DNA from: Annulohypoxylon bovei var. microspora
Lineage: Eukaryota > Ascomycota > Sordariomycetes > Xylariales > Hypoxylaceae
Length of the DNA stretch: 34,104 nt
Assembly: GCA_022836615.1 (NCBI GenBank)
Contig: MU405436.1
Location: 1-34,104, forward strand
Direction of reading: 5' to 3'
Part shown: positions 1-12,519 of the stretch, piece after piece
How the letters are laid out: every line of letters starts with the position of its first letter
How positions within the stretch are numbered: position 1 is the stretch's first letter
Notes under the pieces: model-generated
Told to the model about the DNA's origin: nothing
The model's database searches: none
What the model saw: the letters and a program-made list of their open reading frames with translations, nothing else
Made by a program: the position numbers and the translations under genes

Positions 1-2429
1 ATAAAATAGCGTATAAAAAGCGGCGTTAATAAACTTAATGAAAAAAACCTTATAATTATAAAATTAATTATTTAATAATTATATTAAATCATTAAATTTA
101 TACATAATATACATTAAGTTTAAACTTATTTTATATACCCGAAAATCGTGTTAAATAAATCATTAAGCCGCATTTAAAAATAAATATAAATAACTTTAAA
201 AACGTTATTATAAAAATAAAACTTTTATATATAAAATAACGCGTATATTTTTTATTTTAATATAATGGTTTAACGTGACTTTAAAATACATAAAATAAGT
301 TTAAATTTAATGTATACCATTGTAGTTCCGACCACTTTTAAAAGGGCTTAAGTCCGAAAAAAATGGCATGTTAAAACCATTAAATTCGGAAAATTTTAAT
401 ATTTTAAAATTTAATTTTAATTTAATTTAAATATGAACTTAAATTAATATTTTAATTAAAATTAATTTTAAATTAATTTCGGATTAATTTTATGTAATTT
501 TAATTTTAATTTAATTAATAATTGTATTAATAAACCATGTAACCATTAAAAATTATTAAAAGTTAATATTAAATAATTTCTTTTTTAATATATTTTAAAT
601 TATTAAATTTATATTATTATATAACTTTTAATTAAACGCTTTTATATATGTAAATTTTAATAAAATGTATATTATATTTTATATATAAAAAGTTATTATA
701 TTATAACTTTTAATGTTATTATAACGAATTAATCCCATATAATACCTTTAAAACGTTTTAATATTAATATTTTATATATATTTTAATATACTTTTATTAA
801 TAATTATTTATTAATAATGTAACTTAGTTTATTTAATACACTTTTAAATTATTTATTAAATGGTATAAATTATTTTTTTTTACATTAAATATTAATAAAG
901 TTATTTAAGTTTATAAATAAATATATATATAAAATAAATTAATATAATAAAATGCATATAAATTTATATGGATAATAAAGTCCTTTAAATTAATTTATGC
1001 TTATTAATAAAAATTTTAATTAATTAAAAAAGCCGGCTTAAAATCCAATGGGAATATTATTAAATTAAAATAATAAAATAAAACGTTTTTATTTAAATAA
1101 TTAAGTTATGTCTTTTTTATTATCCGGGTTATATCATGTGATTTTAAGTAATTTTTATTTTTAAAATTTAAAAACTTAAGTTTTTTAATTTCCATTTTTT
1201 AATAACTTTATTATTATTATGGTTACCATTATATAAATATATTTATTTAATAATTAAAAACGTTTTATAATGAATGGAATTAGTTATATTAAAATTAAAG
1301 AAAAATTAAGCGAAATATATTAATTCTTTTATAATATATGATTTTTATATATATTTTTTTTAATATCTTTGCGAATTAAATCGATAAAATTTTAAAGGCT
1401 TTTTTATAAAAACTAGAATTAAATTTTAAATCGAATAAATTTGCCTCGAGCTTTATATTCGTATTATTCGTTAAGATATTAAAAAATATATATAAAAAAA
1501 ATGTAAAAATTAAATCATTATTTATGGGTTAAATGTTCGATTAAGTGGGTAATGCTTGGAAACTTATTATAATAAACATTATAATTACTTTTAAACTTTA
1601 AACGCTTATAACTTTTATAATATTTAATTAAATTAAATGTAATTAATTTTATTTAATGTAATTAAAATTTAACATTTTAATAATATTAATTATATACCAT
1701 TCGGAGGTGTATTCGTGAAATTATAACAAAGTAAATGGTAAAAAGCTTGGGTTTTCGAATTTAATAAAATAATTTTATAACGGGGTATAATTTAAATAAC
1801 AATGTTTTTATAAAGTAATATTAAAAAATAACATTAAATTTATAATATTAACCACTTTTACACATTAAAGATATTTTTTTTTATATTTAAATCCCCATAT
1901 AATTTAAAATATTTTTAATGTTTTATTATTTAACTTTTACATAATATTATATTTATATATAAATCTTTTTAACTTTTATATGTTTTAATTAATTAAATTT
2001 ACTTCGAAGTTATTAATTTTTTATTTTAAATTAATTTTAATTTTAATTTTATATTATAATTTCTTATAATTAAATCATTATTTTCATTATAATTAATGGT
2101 TTAATTTTATTTAATATGAAATTAAAACAAATATTTAAATTATTTATATTAATTTTTATAAACCTTTTAAATAATGTTTTTTTTAACGTTAATATTTACC
2201 ATTTTATTTATTTTAATTTTTATAAAACGTTATTATATTTTTTTATTTTAAATAATAATAATATTAATTATAATTTAATATATTATATTTATTATATTAT
2301 AATTAATAATGTTTAATTATAAGGTAAAAATATAATTAATGGAATTTATATTATTAAAAATATATTATATGTTTATTTAATTATATTTTTTAATTTTATT
2401 ATATTAATGATTACGCGTTTTATTAATAA
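1..2429. other. AT-rich RIP-degraded DNA, no gene recognised
   Basis: Very AT-rich sequence flanking the LTR element. The remaining C and G sit mostly in short contexts such as ACG, AAGCTT and CCAT/ATGG, the same pattern as in the recognisable transposon relics. I could not follow any protein family here. An uninterrupted frame at 2116-2316 is composed almost only of Ile, Asn, Phe, Leu and Tyr and is a product of base composition, not a gene. Probably older transposon debris, but that is inference. Confidence 0.6.
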
Positions 2430-2727
2430 TGAATTAAAGTGTAAAAGTCTTGGTTTTGTTTTTTAATTTTAAGCTTAATTAACTTTTACTTAAATAATTA
2501 TTTTTTTTAATTTATTATATATAAAATTACATATAATTATTACTTATTTAATATATTTTTATTTAACCTTTTAATATATCGTTTTTTGATTTTATTTTAT
2601 GTGATTATTTATTATTTATTATTTTAATTAATGATTTTTATTATATTTTAAATTTAAAAAAAATGTATTTAAATTCTTTTAAAAACTTTTAATGCCTTTT
2701 TTATAAAAACTTCTTGGTTTTAATTCA
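2430..2727 (+). repeat. 5' LTR (298 bp)
   Basis: Direct repeat aligning without gaps to 9882-10179 at a constant offset of 7,452 bp. It begins TG (2430-2431) and ends CA (2726-2727). By hand count about 40 of 298 positions differ between copies, every one C/T or G/A, in both directions, so each copy was mutated independently. Similarity stops sharply on both sides, which fixes the boundaries. Confidence 0.9.
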
Positions 2728-2728
2728 T

Positions 2729-2746
2729 TGGTATCCCTTGTTAAGC
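2729..2746 (+). other. Candidate primer binding site
   Basis: The sequence starts TGGTATCCC one base after the 5' LTR. A TGG immediately inside the left LTR is the complement of the CCA end of a tRNA, the usual minus-strand primer. I cannot say which tRNA, because RIP may have changed several bases. It gives the element plus-strand orientation. Confidence 0.4.
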
Positions 2747-5700
2747 TTGAATCGGCAATTTTTAAATTAAAAGTTTAAAAAGATATTTTAAAAATTTTTA
2801 AAAATAAATTAATTCGGGGATTACGAAAAACCTTGAAAATTTTACGAAAAACGATAAAATACTTTTATAAAAATAAATTAATTAATTTTCCACCTTAATT
2901 GGTAACTTTTTCTTAAAATGTATTTATTTTAAATTTATTAATAATAGAAAAATAATAATATAATAAATAATAAAATTTAAATTTAAAATTATAAAATAAA
3001 AACTTATTAAAAAACTATTACCACAATTATTAAACCCCGAATATTTGGAAATTTTTAAAATTATTAATTAATGAAAACATTATTTTTAAAAAACCTTTTA
3101 ATCGATTAAAGATTTAACCTTATTTATTCATGTAAATAAAATAAAATAATTAAATTATTATTTAATATTAATATAAAAAAAACGTTAAAGTTACAAGCGA
3201 CGACAATTATTTATTATTATATGAAATAATTATTATTTACGTTAACGTTATAATTATTAAAATTTAAGTATTATATTAATTTAATTAAATGATTATTAAT
3301 AATTATTTAAATTAACTTTATTATTTAAATTATTTTTAATAATTTAATTAACTTAATTAATAAAGTGATTTATTAAATTAAAATTTATATAACTTAAATA
3401 TGGAATTTTTTATTATGGAAATTAACATGGATTTTTATATACCATTTAACCTTTTTAATGGTATTTATAATTAAAAAAAAAACGGTATTAAATTAAAATC
3501 TACGTAATTTAAGTTTAAAAAACCTTAATTAAAGAAAATTAATATACGTTAAAAAAAAAAGATATTTAAATTCTAATATTTTATAATAATTAATAAAACG
3601 AAAATTGGATTTATAACACGTTTATATCTTTTTAAATCTTTTTTTTTAAAAATATTAAAACTTTTATAAATAATTAATAATAATTATTTAAATTTAAACC
3701 GACCTTAAAAACTTAACATATTTAATTTATCCATTATAATTTAATATTTTAAATAAAAATTCGCCTTTAAATTAATTAATTATAATTATTACGTGTGATT
3801 TTAAGTTTTTTTAATATTAATAAACTTAATTAATAACGTTTAAATAATGTTAAAACTTTTAAAGCCGCCATTATTAAAAATATATTAATTAACACGTTTT
3901 TAATTAATTAAAGCTTTAATAACCTTTTTAATAATAATGAAAGTATTATTAAAAACATTAACAATTTTATTCGAAAACGAAAACGTACCGAAAGCTTAAA
4001 AATCGTTAATAACCTTATAATTTAATAAAATACAAATATTCCTTAAATTTAATATATCTTTAAAACCTTTTAATAACCCCTTAAACTTATAAAATGATTA
4101 ATATTTAATAAATTTATATTTACCTTTAAAAACAATTAAAATAACTTTAAATTAAGAAATTTTAATAAATATACCATTACATTTATTCCTTTACCATTTA
4201 TTAATTTTATTATTATAAAAAATATTTACAAATATATTAAAAATATTTATAAAAGCCGATTAATTTCCCTTTTAAATAATAAAATTAAAATATTTTTAAA
4301 TATTAATTTAGAAAATTTAATGATTATTCCGCTTATTATAATTTTTAATTTAAAGCTTGTTTCGATCTTTTATATCCCTACTTTTTTAAATTTAATTATT
4401 TATTTATATTTAAAGTTTAACGATATTAATATATAAAATTAAATAAAAGATATTAAAAATAAATTAAAATGGTATAATATAAGTAAAAAACGTATAATTA
4501 AGGAAATTCTTAAATAAATCATTGGTTATAATTTAAAATAAAAGGTTAAAATTATTATTAATGGAAAAATAATGTGGGTTAAAATTAAAAAGGTGTTATT
4601 ATATGGTTTTAAAGTTTATAATCCGAAATAATATAAATTTTAAATATAACGATTTAATAAAATAATTATAAAAAATACCTTAAAATCCCTTTATAAGTTA
4701 ATTAATTATATTATAATTTTTATAATTATAATTAAAAAAATAAAAAAATTTAAAACTTATTAAATAACGTTAAAAGAATATGTTTTTAAAATTATCGTTA
4801 AAATTAATAAATCCATTTTAAAAGATATTATACATAACGAATGAACCTTATTAAAAAACTTAAAAACGTACGAGTTTAATAAAATTAAAAAAGTAATTAA
4901 TAAATGGGTTAATTAAAAAATTAAATTAATTAATTATAAATAATTAAAATTTATTAATAATAAATAATATATATTTTTTAAAAGGTTTAAATAACTTGAT
5001 CGAAATATTTTAATTAAAAAAGTTATTTTTAAAAAGCTTTTTATTATAAAGTTTACTTAAATATTTTAATAATAAAAAAACAATTCCCAAGACTTAATTT
5101 AAGTGATTTTTAAAATAAATACTTTAACATTAAACTTGCAAAAATTATTTAATTAAAATAAATCCTTATGTTATAAGGTTAAAATAATTTAAAATATATT
5201 TATATTAAAATATTAATATTAATTATAACCATTAAATCCCCATTTTTTAATGAATGTTATAAAAGTTTAATAATTATATAACTTTAAATTATACCACCAT
5301 AAATTATATATTTAATAATTAAGTTATTTTTAAATTTAATTGTATTTTCCAAAGTAATATTAATTTTATAAAAAGATTTTTTAAATGAATTTAATAAATG
5401 GGCATTATTAATTTAATTATTTTATATTATAAAAAATGAATTAATTAAAGGTAACACATTATAATGTTAATAAAAGAATTTACGTATAAGGCTTATATAA
5501 TTTAAATAATAATTAATTAAACATTATTTTTAAATATATCGTTTAAAACGTTAAAATAAAAAAAAAACCAATAAAAATACACATTATTAAATAAATATAC
5601 GAAAAAGCTTAATTAAAATTATATTTAAAGAAATGTGTTATTTATATCGTTAATAAATATACCATAAAAATTAACCGCGAAAATTTAAAAATTTATTTTT

Positions 5701-6920
5701 TAAAAAATACCTTTAATAATTAAAATATTTAACCACTTATAACGGCAATTTATACTTAAAAATAAATATTTAAAAAATGATTAAAAACCTCATGAAAAAA
5801 TTAATTAAAATAATAACGATTTAATTAACCTTTCCCACCACTTGAATTTATTAAAAAAAACCATAAAAAGATTATATAAAAATTAATTTTATAAATGACG
5901 ATAAAAATAAAATTAAAAGGAACATACCCCGTTATAACCAAAAATAATATTATAAAAAACGGATGAAAATAATCATTAACTTTGTTTAAATTATATTTTT
6001 AAATCTTTTTTATAAATTTTTTTTTTTTTTTTATTTTAAACGTATTTTTTTTTCTTTTATTAATTACTTATTATATTAATTTGTTAATTACGTATAACAC
6101 TTAATTTAAATTTCTTTTAACTTTAACATTTATTTAACTAAGTTTTTACCATTTATTTTAATTATTATTAAAAAGTTATTTTTAATAAAATTTTTAATAA
6201 TAATAAAATTTTAATTAACATTAACCTTTAAATGATTATATTTATTATTTTAAAAAAAACACGTTGAATTTTTTATTAAAAAATAATAATTATTATATAT
6301 ACTTTTAAATTTATTTAATATCGATTAATAACCAAAGAAAAGCTACATTTTAATATGCTTTTTAATATTAAATAATTTAAAACGTTTTTCACAATAATAA
6401 TAAAAAACCACGTTAAAATATCCATATAATTAAATTAATAGTTTTTATATACGTTAATAATTTTTAATTAAATTAACCATATATTTTTTAATTAAATTAT
6501 TTTATTAAATTTTAATGTATAAAAAAAAAACTTATGAAATACATTATTTAACAATAAATGAATAATAATTTAATTAAAAATTAATAAGCTTTTAAAAAAA
6601 TAACTTTAAAATTTTTTAACGGACATAATACCTTATAATAACCCTTTTAAAAGTATTAAAAAACATATATTTTAACATTTAATAACGTTATTAACCACTT
6701 AATTAAAGCATTTAAAAAGATTAATATTTATAATAAAGTGTTTAACCTTTAATTTTATTATTTTTAAAATATTATTCTTAGTTTATAACGTTTAAATACC
6801 CCCGAAATTAATATTTACAAGGTACATAATTAATTTAAATAAAAAATAAAACCTTAAAACAACGTTATATATTAAAGCTTTAACCTTTTTAAAACGATAA
6901 CGACTTTTTTTTTATTTAAA

Positions 6921-7160
6921 ACCATGATTAATTTTCGTTATAATATTATTATTAACCTTTTATTTAAAATGTTAATTAATTTTTTTCTTAACGCCATGGT
7001 TATTATTTTTTTTAAGAATTTATTTAATTTGGTTATTATTAATTATTAATGATTTAAGTTTTTTAAAAAATTTAATAATCATTATATAACCAAGCTTTGT
7101 AATAAATGATTTAAAAGAAAAGGTAATTTATTTTATAATAACCACTTTAATTAAATAAGT
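6921..7160 (+). pseudogene. Possible integrase relic of the LTR element
   Basis: With in-frame TAA codons read through, this plus-strand stretch gives a protein-like frame containing N-A-M-V-I-I followed by F-K-N-L-F. It resembles the V-x-V-D-R-x-(S/T)-K segment near the first catalytic Asp of Ty3/Gypsy integrases. The Asp itself is not visible (the frame reads Phe there), and no convincing second Asp or Glu can be placed. Its position in the 3' half of an LTR element and its plus orientation agree with an integrase, but similarity by eye in such biased DNA is weak evidence. Confidence 0.2.
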
Positions 7161-8961
7161 TAATTAATTACTTTTATTTTCATTAAAATTATGTATTTTA
7201 AATAAAAATATTTTAATTAATCGAAAGCTTTAAACTTAAAAAGTTATATAAATTAATTAATAATAAAGGATAAAAAATGAAAAAAAAGTAAAAAAAAAGA
7301 TTTATCGAAAAAATAAAAAGGAATAATGAATTTTATACCGGCGATTATTATTAAAAGTTTACATATTAAAGCGTTTATTAAATTAAAAATATAATAATAT
7401 AATTAATTAAATTTAATTTAAATCTTATTATATGCTTAAATTTTTTAAGGATATTAAATTACTTTTATAAAAAATTATATTTAATATTATATAATTATAA
7501 TTCCTTTTTTTAAAATAACTTTTAAAACCTTTTTAATTATATTATTTTTTCTTAATTACATTGAATTTATACCCATTATTTTAATTAATTAATTTTTACA
7601 TGTTATTTATATATAATTTTAAAAATAAATATTATGGTTACTTTATTTAAAAAAAATTATAAAAACTTAAACTTTAATTAATTAAAGTTTTTAAAAAATA
7701 TTTATAATAATATTTAATAAAACACTTTAAACCATAAATTAACTTTAAAGTTTATATTTAATAATTTAAACTTTAATAATTAAATGATAATAAAATAATT
7801 AATTAAGATTTTATTGCTTTTTAATATTTAAAAAAAAAAATGGGAAATTTATTTAACTTTTAAATTAATTAAAGTTATATATAAATTTTATAATAATTAA
7901 TATTTATTATTTTTAAAAATTAAAGTTATTTAAAAGTTTTTATTAAATGGTGTTAATTAATTAATTTACGAAAAAAGTATCCCTTAAACTTTATAAAACG
8001 CCGCTTTTAAAACTTTTGGTTTAATTATTATTACGAATATTAAGAAACTTAAGATTATTTATATTATTTTAATAACACATATAAACATTTTTAACGATTA
8101 ATATATTAAAACAAATAATTTTAAAATATTATATTAAATATTAATAATTTAAAATTTAAATAACGGTATTATTTATATAATTAATTTATTATTAAACCGT
8201 TAAAATTTTAAAATAAATTACATTTAAAATTAAATGATTTATATTTAAGATATTTTAAACTTTTAATAAAAAATTTTAAAAGAGGAAATTAAAATAATTT
8301 AATTTAACGGAATTAAATAATAAAATAAATGGATTTATAATTATTAAGTTTTATATATAATTTATTTAATCGTTAATAAGTTAATTATTTTCGTAAATTA
8401 TTTATAAAAAAAATTCTTTAAAAATTATTTAACCACCTTTTATTTAACCTTCGTTAATTTAATTAATATATTAATAAAAGGCTTTAAAAATAATAATACT
8501 TTTAAAAACGTAAATTAATTAATAATAAACATTAATTAATTTTTTAAATTAATTAAATCGTTTTTTAAAAAAATTAAAAGGGTAAAAAGGGTAAAAAAAG
8601 TTAAAACGTTAAATTACTTTAAATAAAATAAAAAAAAAAAAAAAAAAAAAATATTATTAAAAATTACTTTAATTTAATCTTTTTAATTATAATATATAAC
8701 TTATATTTTAAAAATAAAAAAAATGCCTTGGAAATGGAAAATTTAATTATACTTTACATTTAAATAAAAAATAATTAAAATAAATTAAATAATTAATTAT
8801 AATTAAACTTTTTTATTAAATAAATAATTTAAAATAATTACGAAACGTAAATATAACATTTAAAAATTAATCGATAAATTATAAAAATAAACCTTATTAA
8901 AATTTAAAAACATTTAATAAAAAAACAACATAAACATAATAATATTAAAAAACTTTTCATA

Positions 8962-8969
8962 TTAAATAA
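8962..8969. repeat. Target site duplication, left copy
   Basis: TTAAATAA directly precedes the left terminal inverted repeat of the nested transposon. The identical 8-mer follows the right end at 9691-9698. Eight base pairs is the usual duplication length of the hAT superfamily. Confidence 0.85.
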
Positions 8970-9024
8970 GAGCAATGTTGGCCGCGCTGTATGTATGTCG
9001 CCGGTTTGCCGCGCTGTATGCGGG
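8970..9024 (+). repeat. Left terminal inverted repeat (55 bp)
   Basis: The first 32 bases match the reverse complement of 9659-9690 exactly. After three mismatches within the next eight bases, identity resumes through GCGCTGTATGCGGG. It contains two copies of the motif GCCGCGCTGTATG (8981-8993 and 9008-9020), spaced 27 bp apart, plausible subterminal transposase binding sites. Confidence 0.9.
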
Positions 9025-9635
9025 GTGGCGCAAGGTACTTCAAATCGCATACAAATCGCCATACAATTGAAGGTACCAGCAGCCGCCGAAATTCAATCAA
9101 TTCAACCTACTTTTCCCCCACCCATACCTACACACCCCGTCTTAATCTCCCCTTTTCCCCCATCAATCCGGGGTCAAATTTATTATAATTACACAATTAG
9201 ATACAGCTCGAAAAGCGCTTTCGAATGGCATAGGTCGCATTACTTACAGGTTGCTGTATAAGTGGCAAATCTAATTGAAAGATACTCGCATATAGGGCAA
9301 GGAGGCTTGCGCGAAGGGTATCACGGGACCACCTTAGTAAAAAACTACTAGATGCACTCAGCTTTCAACCTGATTTGCCACCCACACAGGTATTTCCAAT
9401 GGATGCAACTTAGATCAATCGAAAGCGCGTTTCGAGATCTATCGGATTGTGTAATTGTAAAAAATAAGACCTTGAATTGAAAGGGTGGGAAACGGGGGAT
9501 TGTAAGGGCTGTAAGTGGGTGTGGGAGCGCGTGGATTTTTCTAAGTTCAATTGAAGGTGCGCGCGGGGTGAGCATTGAAAGTACATGTGTTTGTATGGGG
9601 ATTTGTATGGCGGGGAAAGTACCTGTGATGCCCGG

Positions 9636-9690
9636 CCCGCATACAGCGCGGGAACCCCGCGACATACATACAGCGCGGCCAACATTGCTC
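9636..9690 (-). repeat. Right terminal inverted repeat (55 bp)
   Basis: Reverse complement of the left repeat with three mismatches. The subterminal motif recurs here as CATACAGCGCGGC (9667-9679) and CATACAGCGCGGG (9640-9652). The transposon ends at 9690, directly followed by the right 8-bp duplication. Confidence 0.9.
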
Positions 9691-9698
9691 TTAAATAA
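9691..9698. repeat. Target site duplication, right copy
   Basis: TTAAATAA, identical to 8962-8969. The extent is fixed because extending the match by one base on either side fails. Confidence 0.85.
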
Positions 9699-9870
9699 TT
9701 ATAACCATTTAATTATTTAATAATACACACGAAATACATTACGTTAATAATAATTAAAGAATTAAAGAAATTTAAATTAAAATACACGTTATTTTTTTTT
9801 TTTTCATTTAATACTTATAATTATCGTTTTTTATTTTAAAATTATTTATTAAAAATAATTAATGTAATTT

Positions 9871-9881
9871 TTAAAAAAAAT
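9871..9881 (+). other. Candidate polypurine tract
   Basis: An A-run directly upstream of the 3' LTR, where a polypurine tract primes plus-strand synthesis in LTR retrotransposons. Original G residues would have become A under RIP. The position fits, but A-runs are common in this window. Confidence 0.3.
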
Positions 9882-10179
9882 TAAATTAAAATATAAAAAT
9901 CTTAATTTCGTTTTTTAATTTTAAACTTAATTAATTTCCATTTAAATAATTATTTTTTTTAATTCGTTATATATAAAATTACATATAACCATCATTTATT
10001 TAATATACTTTTATTTAACTTTTTAATATATTATTTTTTAATTTTATTTTATATAATTATTTATTATTTATTATTTTAATTAACAATCCCCATTATATTT
10101 TAAATTTAAAAAAAATATATTTAAACCTTTTTAAAAACTTTTAATGTTTTTTTTATAAAAACTTCCCGGTTTTAATTTA
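9882..10179 (+). repeat. 3' LTR (298 bp)
   Basis: Gap-free partner of 2430-2727. Its TG and CA ends now read TA and TA, each explained by one RIP-type transition. It retains C at several places where the 5' copy has T and the reverse, so neither copy is the ancestor of the other. Confidence 0.9.
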
Positions 10180-12000
10180 ATAAGATTTTTTATGGGAAAA
10201 CGTATTATTTTTATATTTAATTAAATTTTAATGGTAAATTAAATAATATTAAAAATTAATTCTTTAATATTAATATATTATAAAACTTTATTTTATTATT
10301 ATTAACTTTAATTATTAAATATTTTTTCATGGTTATTTTTTGCCTTTTTTATAAGTTTTAATTAATATTTATTTTATTTTATTATTTAAGTAATATATAT
10401 TATTAAAGTTATTTTACGAAGTTATTTATATTTACGATAAAAATTATTAAATTTTATAAATTTATTACATTATTAAATAAGCATATATAATTTTTAAGGT
10501 TAAAGATTTTTAATTTATTAATAATAAAATAAATTAATATTTATTTAATTTAATAATTTTTTTTAAAATAAATGAAATAAATAATATTATATTTTTTCGT
10601 TTTAATATTTATAAAATATTTAATTTTAAAGAATTTATTATTATTTTTAAATAATAAAAAAGCAAATATAAATTAATAATTTATATATTTCATTTATAAT
10701 TTTAATATTTTTTTAAATAAAAAGCTTTATATTATAACCATATATATTAACCATTTTATAATATTAAACGTAAATTTTTTTTTACATGTTTCGTTTAATT
10801 TTTATTAAATAATATAATATTATAAATTTTTAAATTTAAACGTAAATTTATTAAAATTTTCATTCATTAATTAAAAAATTAAATAAAATTTTAAAGTTAA
10901 TTATTAATTTTATTTAATTATTTTTTTAAATTTACTTTTTTAAAAAAGAAAATTAATTTAACTTTTAAATTAAAAAGTAATTTATATTTATTTATAATAA
11001 TAATAAATGTTAATATTACTTTATTTTTAAAAAACGAATAATATATTTTTTTAATAAAAAATATTTAAACGAATTAAAATTTAAAAATAATATTAATAAA
11101 AAACTTTATAAAAAACGGAAATTAAAACGTTTTAATAAATTATATTAAAACTTAATTTTTAAATTATTACCATTTATTATTAATGTCGTTAATAACGATT
11201 ATATTAATAATTTTATATCGGATTTTATTATAATAAAAATAAATATAATTTTTTATATTTTTATAAAATTAATTATTTTTTTAAAATATAAAAATAAATA
11301 AATACATTTAAAAATATTTAATTTATATTAAAATGGTATAATTTTAATTTATAAGTTTTATAATGTTTCGAATTTATGAGGGGTTATTATATTAAAATTA
11401 AATAAAATTAAATATTTAAGAAAATATTTAAATAAATACATTAATAAATATAAAAAAATTAATTTATTTTTTATTTAAGTAAAACGCGGTATAATTATTC
11501 CCATTTAAATTTTTATATAAATGAATGTATTTTTAATTTTAAAGGCCCGTATTTTAATCCATTTTTATTAATTTTAAATAAACTTTTTAATTAATTATAT
11601 TATAATGAATAAAAAAATATATTTAATATAATTATATGCGTTTAAAACGTAAAAAAATTTCAATTAAATAAAATTAATTATATTATTTTAATTTAATTAA
11701 CCGTTAAAAAGTAAATAATTAAATTATAATGAATGGATTTAATATTTAAAAAACCCGAAATTAATTAAACCACATTAAATTAAAATTAATTTATTTAAGT
11801 TTAAAAACATTCGTAAATGTGGTTTAATTATTTTTTTATAAGTTATTTTTTAATAAAAGCTTTTTAATAATTATTTAATAATTTTTTAATTAATTATTAT
11901 TTAAAAATAAAAAGCTTTTATATAATAAAATTAAATTCATTCGATTCGTTTAATTAAAATTAATATATTAATATTTTCTTATATTTATTACAAATTAATT
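10180..12000. other. AT-rich degraded DNA, nothing recognised
   Basis: Same composition as the left flank. No repeat pair, no protein family and no structure beyond AT-rich palindromes was found. It presumably contains the host DNA into which the LTR element inserted, itself already or later mutated. Confidence 0.5.
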
Positions 12001-12190
12001 AAGGTAAAATTAAGTTGTAAAAAGATGAATAATTAAGGGGCGAAGCAAAAGAAAGTTAAAGTAAAAATAAGGTTACGGGGAAAGGTAATATAAAGCTCTA
12101 ATTAGTTGAAATCGAAGAAATAAAAGTAATAACCGTAACGGTTATAATAAACATAAGAAACACCTTTACGGGATGTATAATAACCTTAAG
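12001..12190. other. Less mutated purine-rich patch
   Basis: About 190 bp with visibly more G than its surroundings (GGGGCGAAGCAAAAG near 12038, GGTTACGGGGAAAGG near 12071) and a near-palindrome AACCGTAACGGTT (about 12130-12142). CAA and AAG strings survive. In one plus-strand frame it gives a short Lys/Arg-rich stretch, but stops follow at once. It could be the edge of an element or a fragment too short or too unique to be mutated. Confidence 0.35.
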
Positions 12191-12519
12191 TTTACTTATA
12201 ATTTAAAATTTCTTTCATTTTAATTAATTAAAAGGTTTTATTTGCGCTTATTTTTAATTTTTATAATTTATTTATTTTAATTTATATAAATAAAAAAATA
12301 TATTAATTAATCCATTATATTAAATGCTTTTAATTAAATTAAGTTATATTAATTAAGCTTTTATTTTATAATATTTATGTTGTATTCTTTGTTTATAATT
12401 ATAAGCCTTACGTAAGTTTAATGGTTTTTTTTATAATTACCTCATTATTTAACCGAAATTAATAAACTTTTAAATTCGAACCCTTAATATCTCATTTTTA
12501 TTTTTTTTACCATGCAATA

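Larger units (their letters stand above)
8970..9690. mobile_element. Un-mutated foldback MITE, hAT-like (721 bp)
   Basis: A sharply bounded segment of normal GC content inside the 3' part of the RIP-mutated LTR element. Both ends begin GAGCAATGTTGGCCGCGC. The inverted repeats are identical for 32 bp and match over 55 bp with three mismatches. Beyond them the two halves remain recognisable as imperfect inverted copies almost to the middle: 9186-9235 pairs with roughly 9412-9462, and GTGGCAAATC near 9260 pairs with GATTTGCCAC near 9370. The unpaired centre is only about 9300-9345. There is no transposase and no credible coding frame, so it must have been moved in trans. Exact 8-bp duplications flank it. 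It carries no RIP signature although its flanks are saturated, so it inserted later. hAT is inferred from the 8-bp duplication and the subterminal repeats; the terminal sequence does not match a family I can name. Confidence 0.9.
2430..10179 (+). mobile_element. RIP-mutated LTR retrotransposon (probably Ty3/Gypsy type)
   Basis: Two co-linear 298-bp direct repeats (2430-2727 and 9882-10179) bound the element. The upstream copy keeps the canonical TG...CA ends, while the downstream copy has TA...TA, the expected RIP products. The flanks share ATAA (2426-2429 and 10180-10183), a weak 4-bp target duplication candidate in such AT-rich DNA. Length is 7,750 bp, or about 7.0 kb after removing the nested 721-bp transposon and its 8-bp duplication; this size suits a Gypsy element. 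A TGG one base after the left repeat suggests a plus-strand primer binding site. The interior has no intact frame; gag and pol are destroyed. A stretch near 6921-7160 (plus strand) can be read as weakly integrase-like. Family assignment is inference; the LTR structure is seen directly. Confidence 0.85.

Noticed and set aside
2116..2316. 66-codon open frame on the plus strand
   Set aside because: Almost only Asn, Ile, Leu, Phe and Tyr; expected from AT-rich composition and outside any recognisable relic.
5990..6080. Similarity of T-rich strings near 6030 and 17890 (AAACG followed by a T-run and CTTTTATTAAT)
   Set aside because: It does not extend beyond the T-run and is likely chance in low-complexity DNA.
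8991..9685. Several open frames of 65-105 codons inside the MITE on both strands
   Set aside because: They overlap the inverted repeats, mirror each other across the palindrome and resemble no transposase; they are chance frames in GC-normal non-coding DNA.
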